The position numbers and the translations under genes were made by a program. From assembly GCF_000369625.1 (NCBI RefSeq), contig NZ_KB850117.1, positions 106,446 to 170,445 on the forward strand: a stretch of 64,000 nucleotides of DNA, read 5' to 3'. The notes below the pieces were generated by a model. It made no database searches, was not told where the DNA came from, and saw only the letters and a program-made list of their open reading frames with translations. Position 1 is the stretch's first letter. Every line of letters starts with the position of its first letter. This document shows positions 55,965-64,000 of the stretch, in pieces. The DNA is from Acinetobacter variabilis (lineage in GTDB: Bacteria; Pseudomonadota; Gammaproteobacteria; Pseudomonadales; Moraxellaceae).

Positions 55965-56063
55965 ATGCTCACTAAGGTCGAAGCCATTGTCATTTCACTA
56001 ATGGTAATTGCATTAATACTCATTATTTATGAGATGGGACAAGGACTTAATTGGACTTTATAA
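55965..56063 (+). CDS. 32-residue single-pass membrane miniprotein (paralogue of 19205)
   Basis: MLTKVEAIVISLMVIALILI then IYEMGQGLNWTL. It has a good ribosome-binding site (GGTGGAGAA, 6 bp upstream). Same start MLT[K/R]VE and same LMV-ALILI-YE core as the frame at 19205; other positions differ, indicating selection at the protein level rather than a recent DNA copy. Function unknown; could be a toxin, membrane stress peptide or complex subunit. Confidence 0.6.
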   Translation: MLTKVEAIVISLMVIALILIIYEMGQGLNWTL

Positions 56064-56257
56064 AGGTTTTCTCAGCTTAAAAAAGTCCTCAATTGATGGC
56101 ATTAATTTATTTATCAGAAGTTTAAGAATTTTAATCTTACCCTTAGCTGACTAAAGATGAATAATATCTATATTGGTGATATTTTTTACCTAGTTTACGG
56201 TAGTCATCCAATGATGGTTGAACCGTACCGGGTTTGTCGGAGACTTTTTTATTTAAG

Positions 56258-57174
56258 TTAGGCCACCTGACCTAACGGGTTAATCTTATCATAGTACATT
56301 GCTTCAAACTCAAAAGGCGATACATAACCCAGTGCACTGTGTACACGCTTTTTATTGAACCAATCTACCCAGTTTAGTGTCGCAAGTTGTACATCTGCTA
56401 AACCTTGCCAATCTGCTTTTAAATATACAATCACCTCTGTTTTGTATAAGCCATTCACCGTTTCAGCCAGAGCATTATCGTATGAATCACCAGTTGTACC
56501 GACTGATGCTCGTAAATTTGCAGCTTCTAAACGATTGGTATAGCGAATGGAAAGATATTGAACATCTCTATCGGAATGATGAATCACATTCTTTGGCATG
56601 CCTCGATCGTGCAATGCTTGCTCTAATGCATCGAGTACCATATCTGTATTCATCCGTGTAGATACTTTCCATCCAACAATTGCTCGTGAGAACACATCAA
56701 TAATAAAGGCGGTATAGACCCAGCCTGAATTTGTTTGAATATAGGTAAAGTCACTCACCTGAGAAGCACTGCTTCGCAAGGGTCAGGATGATCAGCATTA
56801 AAATTACGTTTCACTAAATCATCTGCTCTTTTTTGATCATCTCGGCTACGGGTGGTTTGTTTATTCTTACCACGCCAAACACCTTGTATACCTAGCTTCT
56901 GCATCAATCGAGCAACTGTACAACGTGCGATAACATAACCTTCACGTTTCAATTGTTGCCAGACCTTACGCACACCATACCGACCTGAACTTTCTTTCCA
57001 AATTCTTTTAATTTGTTCAGCATGATGCTCATCATGTAAATCTTGCTTTGCTCGATGTTCTGGATTGTCAGCGAGATCTAGAGTCCGGTAATAGGTTGAA
57101 GCTGCGATCGGTAAAATCCTACAAATCGCATCAACACCATATCGATCTTTATTGTTATGGATAAAATCCACCAT
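56258..57174 (-). pseudogene. IS3-family OrfB transposase, interrupted by a palindromic insert
   Basis: The first part (57174-56755) reads MVDFIHNNKDRYGVDAICRI, SGRYGVRKVWQQLKREGYVI and NKQTTRSRDDQKRADDLVKR. At 56758-56781 the 24-bp palindrome replaces the few codons before VSDFTYIQTNSGWVYTAFII, shifts the frame and adds a stop. The rest (to 56258) keeps the DDE core: TAFIIDVFSRAIVGWKVSTR, NVIHHSDRDVQYLSIRYTNR and SYDNALAETVNGLYKTEVI. Without the insert the gene would be intact. Confidence 0.85.
56758..56781. repeat. 24-bp palindromic insert, copy 2
   Basis: CCTGAGAAGC followed by ACTGCTTCGCAAGG. One base different from 39651-39674. It sits inside IS3 OrfB and disrupts its frame. Confidence 0.7.
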
Positions 57175-57503
57175 TATTTGTGTGGGCGGTCGAGCTCCGC
57201 CTGGGCGAAAAAAGCGGCTGCTTTACGTAGAATTTCATTGGCACGCTTTAATTCTTTAATTTCACGTTCCATTTGCTTCATTTTTTCTTGATCAGATATC
57301 TGTTGTACTTTAATAGGATTTTGCTGATCTAAATGCTTTTGATGCCAGGCACGAAGTGTTTCAGGAGTACAACCAATCTTATGCGCAATTGCTGTGATTG
57401 CAGCCCAATTCGATGGATAATCTTTTTCAGATTCAATCAATAATTGAACCGCTCTTTCTCTGATTTCAGGGGTATATTTTAATATTGTCATCGGGATACT
57501 ACG
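57174..57503 (-). CDS. IS3-family OrfA
   Basis: About 109 residues from an ATG near 57491 (MTILKYTPEIRERAVQLLIE). Helix-turn-helix DYPSNWAAITAIAHKIGCTP, ETLRAWHQ and a leucine-zipper tail MKQMEREIKELKRANEILRK. It ends in AQAELDRPHK, overlapping OrfB by one base. An open frame extends upstream to 57560 but that part contains the palindromic sequences. Usual OrfAB fusion requires frameshifting. Confidence 0.85.
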   Translation of the reverse strand, partial: RSIPMTILKYTPEIRERAVQLLIESEKDYPSNWAAITAIAHKIGCTPETLRAWHQKHLDQQNPIKVQQISDQEKMKQMEREIKELKRANEILRKAAAFFAQAELDRPHK

Positions 57504-57514
57504 CTTCGCTACGT

Positions 57515-57536
57515 CTTTCGAAGCAATGCTTCTCAT
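57515..57536. repeat. palindromic insert, diverged copy 3
   Basis: Minus strand reads ATGAGAAGCATTGCTTCGAAAG, matching the core TGAGAAGCAYTGCTTCG of the copies at 39651 and 56758. Next to it lies another dyad, ACGCTTCGCT, at about 57502-57512. Located between the IS3 end and OrfA. Confidence 0.55.
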
Positions 57537-57576
57537 CTCAAGAAAAGTGGTCTCCGACAAACCCGGTACGGTTCAA

Positions 57577-57831
57577 TATGATCAACCTAAATATTACGCT
57601 GCAAATATTGATGGTAAGCTGGGTATTGGTTATTGGGAAAAGGATCCAAATACTGTACTGCAAAAAAACATTGAAAGAATATGAAAATATGCTTCATCAA
57701 TCATATGTTAGCCAAGAGGATCGTATTTCCATTAATGCACAATAGAAGAAGTTAAGTGTGAGTGTGCATACTTTAATGATGTTGCCTCTAATACTATTGA
57801 GAAACTGATTGATCAAAGTATTTCAAATTAA
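57577..57831 (+). pseudogene. gene remnant right of the IS3 element
   Basis: Successive frames read YDQPKYYAANIDGKLGIGYW plus EKDPNTVLQ, then KEYENMLHQSYVSQEDRISI, then EEVKCECAYFNDVASNTIEK plus LIDQSISN and a stop. These look like consecutive pieces of one protein broken by shifts and a stop. It ends in front of a terminator and the 57916 gene. Possibly phage tail-related, not certain. Confidence 0.45.
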
Positions 57832-57855
57832 GAAATAAATAATTTTATATTTAGC

Positions 57856-57890
57856 TCTGATGGGATAACCATCAGGGTATTTTTTTGTCA
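57856..57890 (+). terminator. Rho-independent terminator
   Basis: CTGATGG/CCATCAG stem with GATAA loop followed by GGTATTTTTTT, after the gene remnant. Confidence 0.7.
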
Positions 57891-57915
57891 TTAAAATCTA
57901 ATTTGAGACATCATT

Positions 57916-58329
57916 ATGAATGATTTTTTTCTAGAAACGAATCGAAGCATCAAAATCAATGACATTGAAGTTCGTCAGATACAGATGAAAGACTTCGATA
58001 CTTGGGCAATCCCTGCTGAGCCGTTAAAGAACTTCATTAAAGACCAAAATCATTCAAATGAAATTTTGAGAGGGTTATTCAAAGCTCATAGTGTACAGGT
58101 CATTTCGACCATGGCATGTGTTACTGATCTGAACAATGAATCACTAGTAGAATTTGCTGCTGATAAACAGGGATTTAAAGAGCTACTTAGTGAAGTCATG
58201 AAAATGAATTACGGTACATTTCAAAACTACGTTATCGCTTGAACTGAGGATAAGAAAGCTTGTTTGAATCGATATATTTCATCCGCAGATTATGCGCGAA
58301 TGCTAAGAAATCTGGAGTTCGAATATTAA
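57916..58329 (+). pseudogene. probable phage-like gene with internal TGA
   Basis: From ATG 57916 the frame gives 108 residues (MNDFFLETNRSIKINDIEVR, DTWAIPAEPLKNFIKDQ, LSEVMKMNYGTFQNYVIA), stops at TGA 58240-58242, and continues in the same frame for 28 codons (TEDKKACLNRYISSADYARM, LRNLEFEY) to TAA 58329. The uninterrupted extension suggests a nonsense change in a ~137-residue protein. The first part alone could still be a product. Composition and small size recall phage tail assembly chaperones, but I cannot confirm the family. Confidence 0.4.
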
Positions 58330-58436
58330 CCAAAAAGAAGATCATTTTTTGATTTATGCGAGAGATCTATTCTATTTTTATATTTATAAGGCTAAACTTG
58401 CCTTCAATTTAATACTGGTATGTACCACTTAACTTT

Positions 58437-58455
58437 AGGGCGTGTCTTCAATATT
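58437..58455. repeat. solo terminal sequence of the IS427-type element
   Basis: TTAGGGCGTGTCTTCAAT matches the left end of the element at 51396 (one mismatch), with no transposase next to it. A relic of a lost insertion, 80 bp before the kinase operon. Confidence 0.55.
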
Positions 58456-58538
58456 AAATGTATTTAAAAATACTGTTTGCATGTTCGCCTAAACGATGAT
58501 TTTCCATTATTAGATAATGATCTAGCTCAGGAATAGTG

Positions 58539-59777
58539 ATGATGACCATAATTACCAATGATTTAGGTCATGGTATGGGCAATGCCTGGGAAAATAAAGA
58601 CTGGGCACATATTTCTGATCCAGAATTACAAAGCCTGCAGCAGCACTATTCCTGTTTACAAGGTCATTTTGAGATTTTGTGGTATAGTCCCCGGCCATTT
58701 TCATCTGCGGCTCTGGTCAAGGTGGAGCAGGATTTTGTGATCAGGGATGAAGCAGTCGCGCATCAGTATTTGATTAAGCGCAGCCATTGTTCCTTTCGTC
58801 GTGCCCGCGATATTTTACAGGAGCATGCTGTTCTTCAGCATTTAGCTAGCAAAGAAATTCCTGTTGCAGCATTGATTAGCTCAAATCAAGGTCTGACTGC
58901 TTTAGAGCTAGGTGACTGGACCTATGAAGTCTATGCAAAAGCAGCCGGCTTAGATCTGTATGCAGATCAGCAATCCTGGAAACCTTTTTTCTATGCTGAA
59001 CATGCTGCGAAAGCTGGGCAATTGCTGGCAAAGTTACATATGGCCATGCAGGATTTTCCTGAGCAGCAAGGCCGATCAGCATCTTATTTAGTGTCCAATC
59101 AGCAACTTTTAGACAGTGAAAATATCGTTACAGCCATTCAACGGCGCATTGTAAACAGTCCAGAATTAAGCCGTTACTTTGCCGACAAAAATTTGGATCC
59201 TTACTTTTTAGATCAAATCTTACAGGTTCACCAGCGTATTCAGCCTGTATTGCAACAAGCAAGCAGAATTTGGACCCATAACGATTTACACGCTTCTAAT
59301 CTATTTTGGTCATCGCCAGATGCCAAAGCTGAGATTACTGCCGTAATTGATTTTGGTTTATCTGACCGAAATTCGGCACTTTATGATCTGGCTGTGACGA
59401 TTGAACGTAATTTCATTGATTGGTTGGAATTAAAGCAGAACCCACATATTCCGATTGATGAAGCCGGTTTAACCGCTTTTCTCCATGCTTATTTTTCCCA
59501 AATACATCCACAAGAAGATTTTAGTATTTTGCCAGAACTGCTGAAAATCGTGCATCTGGATTTCGCTTTTTCAGAGCTGGAGTATTTTGTGGGTATTACC
59601 CACAACCTCAACCATGCAGATGCGGCTTATTACGACTGGATTATCGGTCATGTAGACTGGTTCATTGGCGAACAAGGCCAACAATTTACCCAGACTTTAA
59701 CTCGGCTCATTCAAGATGAATTGCAAGCTTCTCAATGCTCTCTAAACCCAGCATCATCACCCACTTCACAGACATAA
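58539..59777 (+). CDS. APH/choline-kinase-fold phosphotransferase in a vitamin-uptake-like operon
   Basis: 412 residues from ATG 58539 (AGGA 6 bp upstream; in-frame GTG at 58536). Aminoglycoside-phosphotransferase/choline-kinase fold: catalytic motif RIWTHNDLHASNLFW (H-x-D-x4-N) and metal-binding AVIDFGLSDRNSALYDLAVT. The N-terminal lobe has SHCSFRRARDILQEHAVLQH. Followed by a TonB receptor gene 8 bp on and a PnuC-type transporter, so it likely phosphorylates the imported molecule (thiamine, nicotinamide riboside or a similar compound) to trap it. Substrate is inferred. An antibiotic-resistance enzyme is a less likely reading. Confidence 0.72.
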   Translation: MMTIITNDLGHGMGNAWENKDWAHISDPELQSLQQHYSCLQGHFEILWYSPRPFSSAALVKVEQDFVIRDEAVAHQYLIKRSHCSFRRARDILQEHAVLQHLASKEIPVAALISSNQGLTALELGDWTYEVYAKAAGLDLYADQQSWKPFFYAEHAAKAGQLLAKLHMAMQDFPEQQGRSASYLVSNQQLLDSENIVTAIQRRIVNSPELSRYFADKNLDPYFLDQILQVHQRIQPVLQQASRIWTHNDLHASNLFWSSPDAKAEITAVIDFGLSDRNSALYDLAVTIERNFIDWLELKQNPHIPIDEAGLTAFLHAYFSQIHPQEDFSILPELLKIVHLDFAFSELEYFVGITHNLNHADAAYYDWIIGHVDWFIGEQGQQFTQTLTRLIQDELQASQCSLNPASSPTSQT

Positions 59778-59785
59778 GGTTTCGT

Positions 59786-61954
59786 ATGAACACTCGTCAA
59801 CTCAAACAGAATGTATTAACCCGATCTTTAAAAATGATCATTCTGTCACCGCTGTGTTTAGCCCCGCTGACTTATGCTGAAGACGATGTTCAACAGCTTG
59901 ACACGATTGTGATCAAAGCCGATCAAAGCATGCCTTACTCAAGTGCCAAAGTGAATATTGAAGGTTTGGGTACGGACAGTCTTCAAAAAATACCTGCATC
60001 GGTCTCTATCTTGACTGCAGATCTCATTGCTGAACAACACGCGCGTGTGCTGAGCGATGTTGTAAAAAATGATGCAGCCATCGGTGAGGGCTATGCTGCA
60101 ATTGGCTATTATCCAAACTTTGTCTCGCGTGGCTTTGCACTCGATTTGGCATCAAGCTACCTCATTAATGGCAATGTGATTCGTGGTGAACAAAATGTTG
60201 CACTTGAAAACAAAGAACGTGTGGAAATTTTAAAAGGCATTTCCGCGATTCAAAGTGGTATGTCGACCCCGGGTGGTGTGGTCAATTATGTCACCAAGCG
60301 ACCTAAAGATATCCAGGCCCTGACATTCTCTGCTGACCAACATGGACAGTTTTCAGTGGCAACTGATCTCGGTGGTTTTTGGGGTGATGAGCAACAATTC
60401 GGATATCGCATCAATCTGGTGAATGAACAGATGGATTCTTATGTCGATCATGTGGAGGGTGAACGCTATTTAGCGGCATTGGCCTTAGATTGGAAGATGT
60501 CAGCGCAATCCAAAGTAGAACTTGATCTAGAAGCACAGCGTTCCGAACAAAAATCAGTGCCAGGTTATCAATTACTGGATGGCAAAGTCCCAGAAAATGT
60601 GAAATGGGATCGATTGCTGGGTTATCAGACTTGGGGCAAACCGGTCACGATCGATAGTCTGAATAGCAGTTTAAAATATAGTTATGCTTTGAATGATGAC
60701 TGGAACTTGGGACTCGTTGCCGCCCACAGTAAATCCAGAGTTGATGACTATTCAAGCTTTGCTTATGGTTATTATCGGGAAGGCTGTCTAGAAGCGTATT
60801 CCTGTAACACGTTTGGTAAAGCTGGCGAGTATGATATTTACGACTATCAAAATCCAGATGACACTTTTAAAACCAACCAATTTAAAGTCAAATTGGATGG
60901 GGTGATTGCTACCAATTGGGCGCAACATTATCTAAATTTTGATATTACACAAACCAATAAATCACGTGATCGTTTCGGTGATGTCTATGAATGGATTGGT
61001 GTAGGTAATATTTATACAGAAACTACTGATGTTGAGCCAACAACTGTTGATGTTGGACAAAAGTATCAAGCGCTTAAAAGTAAACAAACCGCATTCACAG
61101 CCTTAGATCGTATTGAATGGAATGAACATTGGACCACTTTGATTGGCGGAAAATGGATCAAGCTGGATGAACAAGCATATGATGCAGATCGGGTAAAAGT
61201 CCGCGATACCGATTTAGCTAAATTTTTACCGCAATTCGCAATCAGCTATAGCCCCTTGGAATCGACTACCGTCTATGCCTCGTATGCCAAAGGCTTGTCA
61301 GATGGAAAAACAGCGCCTTGGTTTGCAGCGAATGCTGCTGAAACTCTAGCGCCGATCTATTCAGAGCAATATGAAGTTGGTTTCAAACAACAGATCAAGC
61401 AGTTTTTATTGACTGCCTCGCTATTTGATTTACGCCAAGACAACCAATATAGCAAGCCGATTTCAGGACTTCGCTATTTTGTTGCGGAAGGCGAACAACA
61501 TAGTCAGGGTCTGGAGCTCGGACTGAATGGTGCATTAACCGATCATCTGGCCTTAACTTCATCTTTAGCCTTGATCAAAGCCCGTTTAGAAAATGTGGAA
61601 GCGGTTGAATATGGCCATCATCAAGCGCAAAACGTGCCAAAAGTTCGTTTCGCAACGCATCTTCGCTATAACGTACCGAGCATTGTAGGTTTCACTGTTC
61701 TGGCAGGTGGTCAATACAGTTCCAGCAAATATGCCAATAAAGAGGGCACTGCGAAAGTCGCGGGTTATAGTGTGGTTGATTTAGGCGCTGCTTATCAATT
61801 TAAGCTGAATACGACCGATGCATTGCTGCGCTTGAATATTAATAATCTGTTCAACAAAAAATACTGGCGTGATGCAGGTGAATTTTTGGGTGATGATTAT
61901 TTATTCTTGGGTTCGCCGCGTACAGCAACCTTGTCATTCAATCTGAACTTCTAA
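59786..61954 (+). CDS. TonB-dependent outer-membrane receptor
   Basis: 722 residues from ATG 59786; an in-frame start at 59735 overlaps the kinase and lacks a sensible signal. Signal peptide MNTRQLKQNVLTRSLKMIIL then SPLCLAPLTYAED. TonB-box-like DTIVIKA, plug domain with GIGTD-like start, SVSILTADLIAEQHA, NFVSRGFALDL, VEILKGISAIQSGMSTPGGV, NYVTKRP. Barrel ends in RTATLSFNLNF with the terminal Phe. Resembles siderophore receptors in layout, but the operon with PnuC and a kinase points to a vitamin or nucleoside-type ligand. Conserved C-C pair (EGCLEAYSCN) in one loop. Confidence 0.85.
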   Translation: MNTRQLKQNVLTRSLKMIILSPLCLAPLTYAEDDVQQLDTIVIKADQSMPYSSAKVNIEGLGTDSLQKIPASVSILTADLIAEQHARVLSDVVKNDAAIGEGYAAIGYYPNFVSRGFALDLASSYLINGNVIRGEQNVALENKERVEILKGISAIQSGMSTPGGVVNYVTKRPKDIQALTFSADQHGQFSVATDLGGFWGDEQQFGYRINLVNEQMDSYVDHVEGERYLAALALDWKMSAQSKVELDLEAQRSEQKSVPGYQLLDGKVPENVKWDRLLGYQTWGKPVTIDSLNSSLKYSYALNDDWNLGLVAAHSKSRVDDYSSFAYGYYREGCLEAYSCNTFGKAGEYDIYDYQNPDDTFKTNQFKVKLDGVIATNWAQHYLNFDITQTNKSRDRFGDVYEWIGVGNIYTETTDVEPTTVDVGQKYQALKSKQTAFTALDRIEWNEHWTTLIGGKWIKLDEQAYDADRVKVRDTDLAKFLPQFAISYSPLESTTVYASYAKGLSDGKTAPWFAANAAETLAPIYSEQYEVGFKQQIKQFLLTASLFDLRQDNQYSKPISGLRYFVAEGEQHSQGLELGLNGALTDHLALTSSLALIKARLENVEAVEYGHHQAQNVPKVRFATHLRYNVPSIVGFTVLAGGQYSSSKYANKEGTAKVAGYSVVDLGAAYQFKLNTTDALLRLNINNLFNKKYWRDAGEFLGDDYLFLGSPRTATLSFNLNF

Positions 61955-61982
61955 ATTGGCTGCTTAATCAGGTTATATTGCT

Positions 61983-62552
61983 ATGGAAAATATAGAAATT
62001 GCAGCGTTCATTTTAAACGTTTTAGGTGTCTGGCTGACCTCCAAACAATATAAAGTCTGCTGGTTGGTGAATATTGTCGCTGTATTTTTATATATGATTA
62101 TTTTTTATCGTGTCAATTTATTTGCAGACGCAGCATTACAAGCCGTATTTATCTTGATGCAACTGTATGGCTGGTATAGCTGGTCGAAGAAAAATCATGA
62201 TCAGGCTATCACCGTGCAGATTGGCTATTTGAATAAAAAAATCTGGGTATATAGTCTGATTGTGGGTATTGTCGCCGGTCTGGCAATTGGCGCCTTATTT
62301 GCTCATTTCACCACAGCATCACTCCCTTGGTTGGATTCCATGTTGGCCTCTTTTAGCTTGGTGGCAAGTTATTGGGCAGCCAAAAAATATATTGAAAGCT
62401 GGGGATTATGGTGTGTTCTAGATGTAATTTATGTCGGTATGTACACCCATAAATCATTGTATTTAACAGCTGTACTCTATTTTCTCTTTATTCTTCTTGC
62501 ACTAAATGGCTGGAGGATGTGGCGAAATCTTCATAGAGTGACATTATCTTGA
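61983..62552 (+). CDS. pnuC: PnuC-family vitamin transporter
   Basis: 189 residues, about seven membrane helices. PnuC marks: NVLGVWLTSKQYKVCWLVNI, then AVFLYMIIFYRVNLFADA, LMQLYGWYSWSKKN, ILLALNGWRMWR. PnuC proteins are facilitators for nicotinamide riboside; PnuT and PnuX relatives carry thiamine and riboflavin. Because they work by facilitated diffusion they need a kinase to trap the product, which the first gene of this operon could supply. Which vitamin is not evident. Confidence 0.85.
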   Translation: MENIEIAAFILNVLGVWLTSKQYKVCWLVNIVAVFLYMIIFYRVNLFADAALQAVFILMQLYGWYSWSKKNHDQAITVQIGYLNKKIWVYSLIVGIVAGLAIGALFAHFTTASLPWLDSMLASFSLVASYWAAKKYIESWGLWCVLDVIYVGMYTHKSLYLTAVLYFLFILLALNGWRMWRNLHRVTLS

Positions 62553-62555
62553 AAT

Positions 62556-62609
62556 GACACTATTGCAAATAGAAATTTGAGGTGATGCTCTTTCCTTTAA
62601 AAAAAAGTG
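62556..62609. repeat. solo right end of an IS6 (IS1006-like) element
   Basis: GACACTATTGCAAATAGAAA and the following ~30 bp (TTTGAGGTGATGCTCTTTCC) match the inverted right terminus of the element at 21309-22127 with a handful of changes. No transposase remains. A fossil at the border between the vitamin operon and the aldehyde dehydrogenase gene. Confidence 0.65.
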
Positions 62610-62692
62610 TTTATAGACTAAAAACTTTATTTGAATTGGCCGCAGCTTGAAGATGTTGCTGATATTTTGTGAAAGCTAGCTACCATACATTC

Positions 62693-62715
62693 AAAGCGAA
62701 CCGAAGTTCGCTTTT
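62693..62715 (-). terminator. Rho-independent terminator of the aldehyde dehydrogenase gene
   Basis: AAAGCGAAC/GTTCGCTTT stem; on the minus strand the loop is TTCG, a very stable tetraloop. Short T-run. Confidence 0.7.
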
Positions 62716-62725
62716 ATTTCACTTC

Positions 62726-64000
62726 TTAAAAGAACCCGGCTGGTTTGGTCGAATAGCTGACTAGCAAGTTTTTAGTCTGCTGATAATGATCCAGCATCAT
62801 TCTGTGATTCTCACGCCCAATCCCTGATTTTTTATAACCACCGAAAGCCGCATGGGCAGGGTAGATGTGATAACAGTTGGTCCAGACCCGGCCGGCCTGA
62901 ATAGCACGGCCTGCACGGTAAGAGGTATGCGCTGAGCGTGACCAGACACCGGCACCGAGTCCATAAATCGTATCATTGGCGATCTTGATCGCATCATCGA
63001 AGTCTTTGAAGGTGGTCACAGCCAGTACAGGCCCGAAGATTTCTTCCTGGAAGGTTTTCATGTCATTGGTGCCTTTAAAGATGGTCGGTTCAATATAGAA
63101 ACCTTGACCCACTTCATGACGTGCTTCACCACCGGTCAGGATCTGTGCGCCTTCTTCACGGCCAGTGGCAATACAACCCAGAATCTTGTCCTGCTGTTCC
63201 TGTGAGGCTTGCGCACCAATCATGGTGTCGGTATCTAACGGATGACCAGTCTTAATCCGTTGCACCCGCTCTACTGCACGCGCCAGAAATTCATCGGCAA
63301 TACTTTCCTGTACCAAGGCACGGGAAGGACAGGTACAGATTTCACCCTGGTTCAGGGCAAACATGGCAAAGCCTTCCAGAGCTTTGTCCAGATAATCGTC
63401 TTCCTGATCCATAATGTCGGCAAAGAACAAGTTTGGTGATTTACCGCCAAGTTCCAGCGTTACCGGAATAATATTTTCAGTTGCATACTGCATTATCATT
63501 TGGCCGACGGCAGTCGAGCCGGTAAAGGCAATCTTGGCAATACGGGGATTGGTCGCCAGTGGACGGCCGACTTCGACCCCGTAGCCATTGACGATGTTCA
63601 ACACGCCCGGCGGCAAAATGTCCTGAATCAGTTCAGCTAGCACCAGAATACTGACCGGAGTCTGTTCTGCAGGTTTCAGCACAATACAGTTGCCTGCAGC
63701 CAAGGCTGGCGCGAGTTTCCAGGCGGCCATCAGAATCGGGAAGTTCCAGGGAATGATTTGTCCGACTACACCAAGCGGTTCATGGAAATGGTAGGCGATA
63801 GTATCTTCATCAATTTCGGAAATGCCACCTTCCTGAGCCCGGATACAGCCGGCAAAATAACGGAAATGGTCAATGGCCAGTGGAATATCGGCAGCCAGCG
63901 TTTCACGGATCGGTTTTCCATTGTCCCAGGTTTCTGCTACAGCCAACATTTCCAGATTTTGTTCCAGACGGTCGGCAATTTTCAACAGAATATTGGAGCG
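62726..64000 (-). CDS. aldehyde dehydrogenase (ExaC/AcoD-type), 5' end outside window
   Basis: NAD(P)-dependent oxidation of aldehydes to acids. 424 codons visible of a usual ~505; the start lies beyond 64000. NAD-binding: [31 protein letters not shown]. Catalytic Glu in [11 protein letters not shown] and Cys in [23 protein letters not shown] and [10 protein letters not shown] near the end. The sequence resembles acetaldehyde dehydrogenases that work with ethanol or acetoin pathways; an acetaldehyde-oxidising role beside the aco operon 60 kb away on the same molecule is inferred. Confidence 0.88.
   Translation of the reverse strand, partial: RSNILLKIADRLEQNLEMLAVAETWDNGKPIRETLAADIPLAIDHFRYFAGCIRAQEGGISEIDEDTIAYHFHEPLGVVGQIIPWNFPILMAAWKLAPALAAGNCIVLKPAEQTPVSILVLAELIQDILPPGVLNIVNGYGVEVGRPLATNPRIAKIAFTGSTAVGQMIMQYATENIIPVTLELGGKSPNLFFADIMDQEDDYLDKALEGFAMFALNQGEICTCPSRALVQESIADEFLARAVERVQRIKTGHPLDTDTMIGAQASQEQQDKILGCIATGREEGAQILTGGEARHEVGQGFYIEPTIFKGTNDMKTFQEEIFGPVLAVTTFKDFDDAIKIANDTIYGLGAGVWSRSAHTSYRAGRAIQAGRVWTNCYHIYPAHAAFGGYKKSGIGRENHRMMLDHYQQTKNLLVSYSTKPAGFF

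Larger units (their letters stand above)
56219..57575 (-). mobile_element. IS3-family insertion sequence
   Basis: 1357 bp, with 26-bp inverted ends that begin TGAACCGTACCGGGTTTGTC and continue GGAGAC. OrfA and OrfB lie on the minus strand. No matching target repeat was found at the flanks. The right flank is a broken gene. Confidence 0.9.

Noticed and set aside
58511..58522. Fur-box-like TAGATAATGATC upstream of the kinase/TonB operon
   Set aside because: Only about one and a half hexamers match the 19-bp Fur consensus, not enough to call in AT-rich DNA.

Overview
The window looks like a large, mosaic plasmid (or a plasmid-derived region) of Acinetobacter. It is AT-rich with Moraxellaceae-like proteins. 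It carries a Rep_3-type initiator with an iteron origin (47.5-49.3 kb), a parA-parB pair, four XerC/XerD 'pdif' sites, and many insertion sequences of kinds common in Acinetobacter (IS17-like IS5, IS1006-like IS6, IS4, IS3, IS481, IS110, IS256, IS630, IS1, IS66). No rRNA, tRNA or CRISPR array was seen. All family assignments come from reading the sequence; no database search was run.

Layout. 0-6.4 kb: acetoin dehydrogenase operon acoA-acoB-acoC-lpd (minus strand), with a divergent lipoyl synthase and a GAF-domain regulator. 6.4-10 kb: decayed IS17-like element, a KefB/KefC-type antiporter, and IS66 and IS3 debris. 10-14 kb: a phosphate-starvation module, tatA-tatB-tatC followed by a Tat-exported PhoX phosphatase, with a tandem PhoB-box array in front. 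14-24.3 kb: accessory region with IS481, IS110, an AAA+/DUF4143 ATPase, several very small ORFs, an intact IS6 element that beheads an Acr3 arsenite pump, and an IS4 element. 22.9-27.3 kb: pdif modules holding a MerR/TipAS regulator, a broken HAD phosphatase, an SRPBCC protein and a small hypothetical gene. 27.4-29.7 kb: relic of a second replication region (replication DNA-binding protein gene with a dyad operator) interrupted by an IS. 30.3-36 kb: a 1683-residue protein with a complete tyrosine-recombinase active site near its C-terminus and a degenerate second recombinase-like module, translationally coupled to a 226-residue protein of unknown family. 36.4-44.6 kb: UvrA paralogue, broken IS256, acuI-acuR pair, cidR-like LysR gene with divergent cidAB. 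44.8-47.4 kb: IS graveyard. 47.5-51.3 kb: plasmid backbone rep-ori-parAB. 51.4-58.5 kb: IS5, IS630 and IS3 elements, a GntR/UTRA regulator and small ORFs. 58.5-62.6 kb: operon of an APH-fold kinase, a TonB-dependent receptor and a PnuC-type transporter. 62.7-64 kb: aldehyde dehydrogenase running off the window.

How it fits together. The aco operon with its own lipoyl synthase would let the host cleave acetoin to acetyl-CoA and acetaldehyde. The aldehyde dehydrogenase at the far end could oxidise the acetaldehyde. The Tat-PhoX unit supplies both an exporter and its exported phosphatase under one apparent PhoB control. The kinase/TonB receptor/PnuC operon has the shape of a vitamin or nucleoside scavenging system: outer-membrane uptake, inner-membrane facilitator, then trapping by phosphorylation.

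The most unusual items are the giant two-module recombinase and its partner, a 24-bp palindrome found almost identically inside two unrelated transposase genes, a pair of ~30-residue paralogous membrane miniproteins 37 kb apart, the PhoB-box/tatABC/phoX unit, and three copies of one hairpin that bracket the rep-par backbone.
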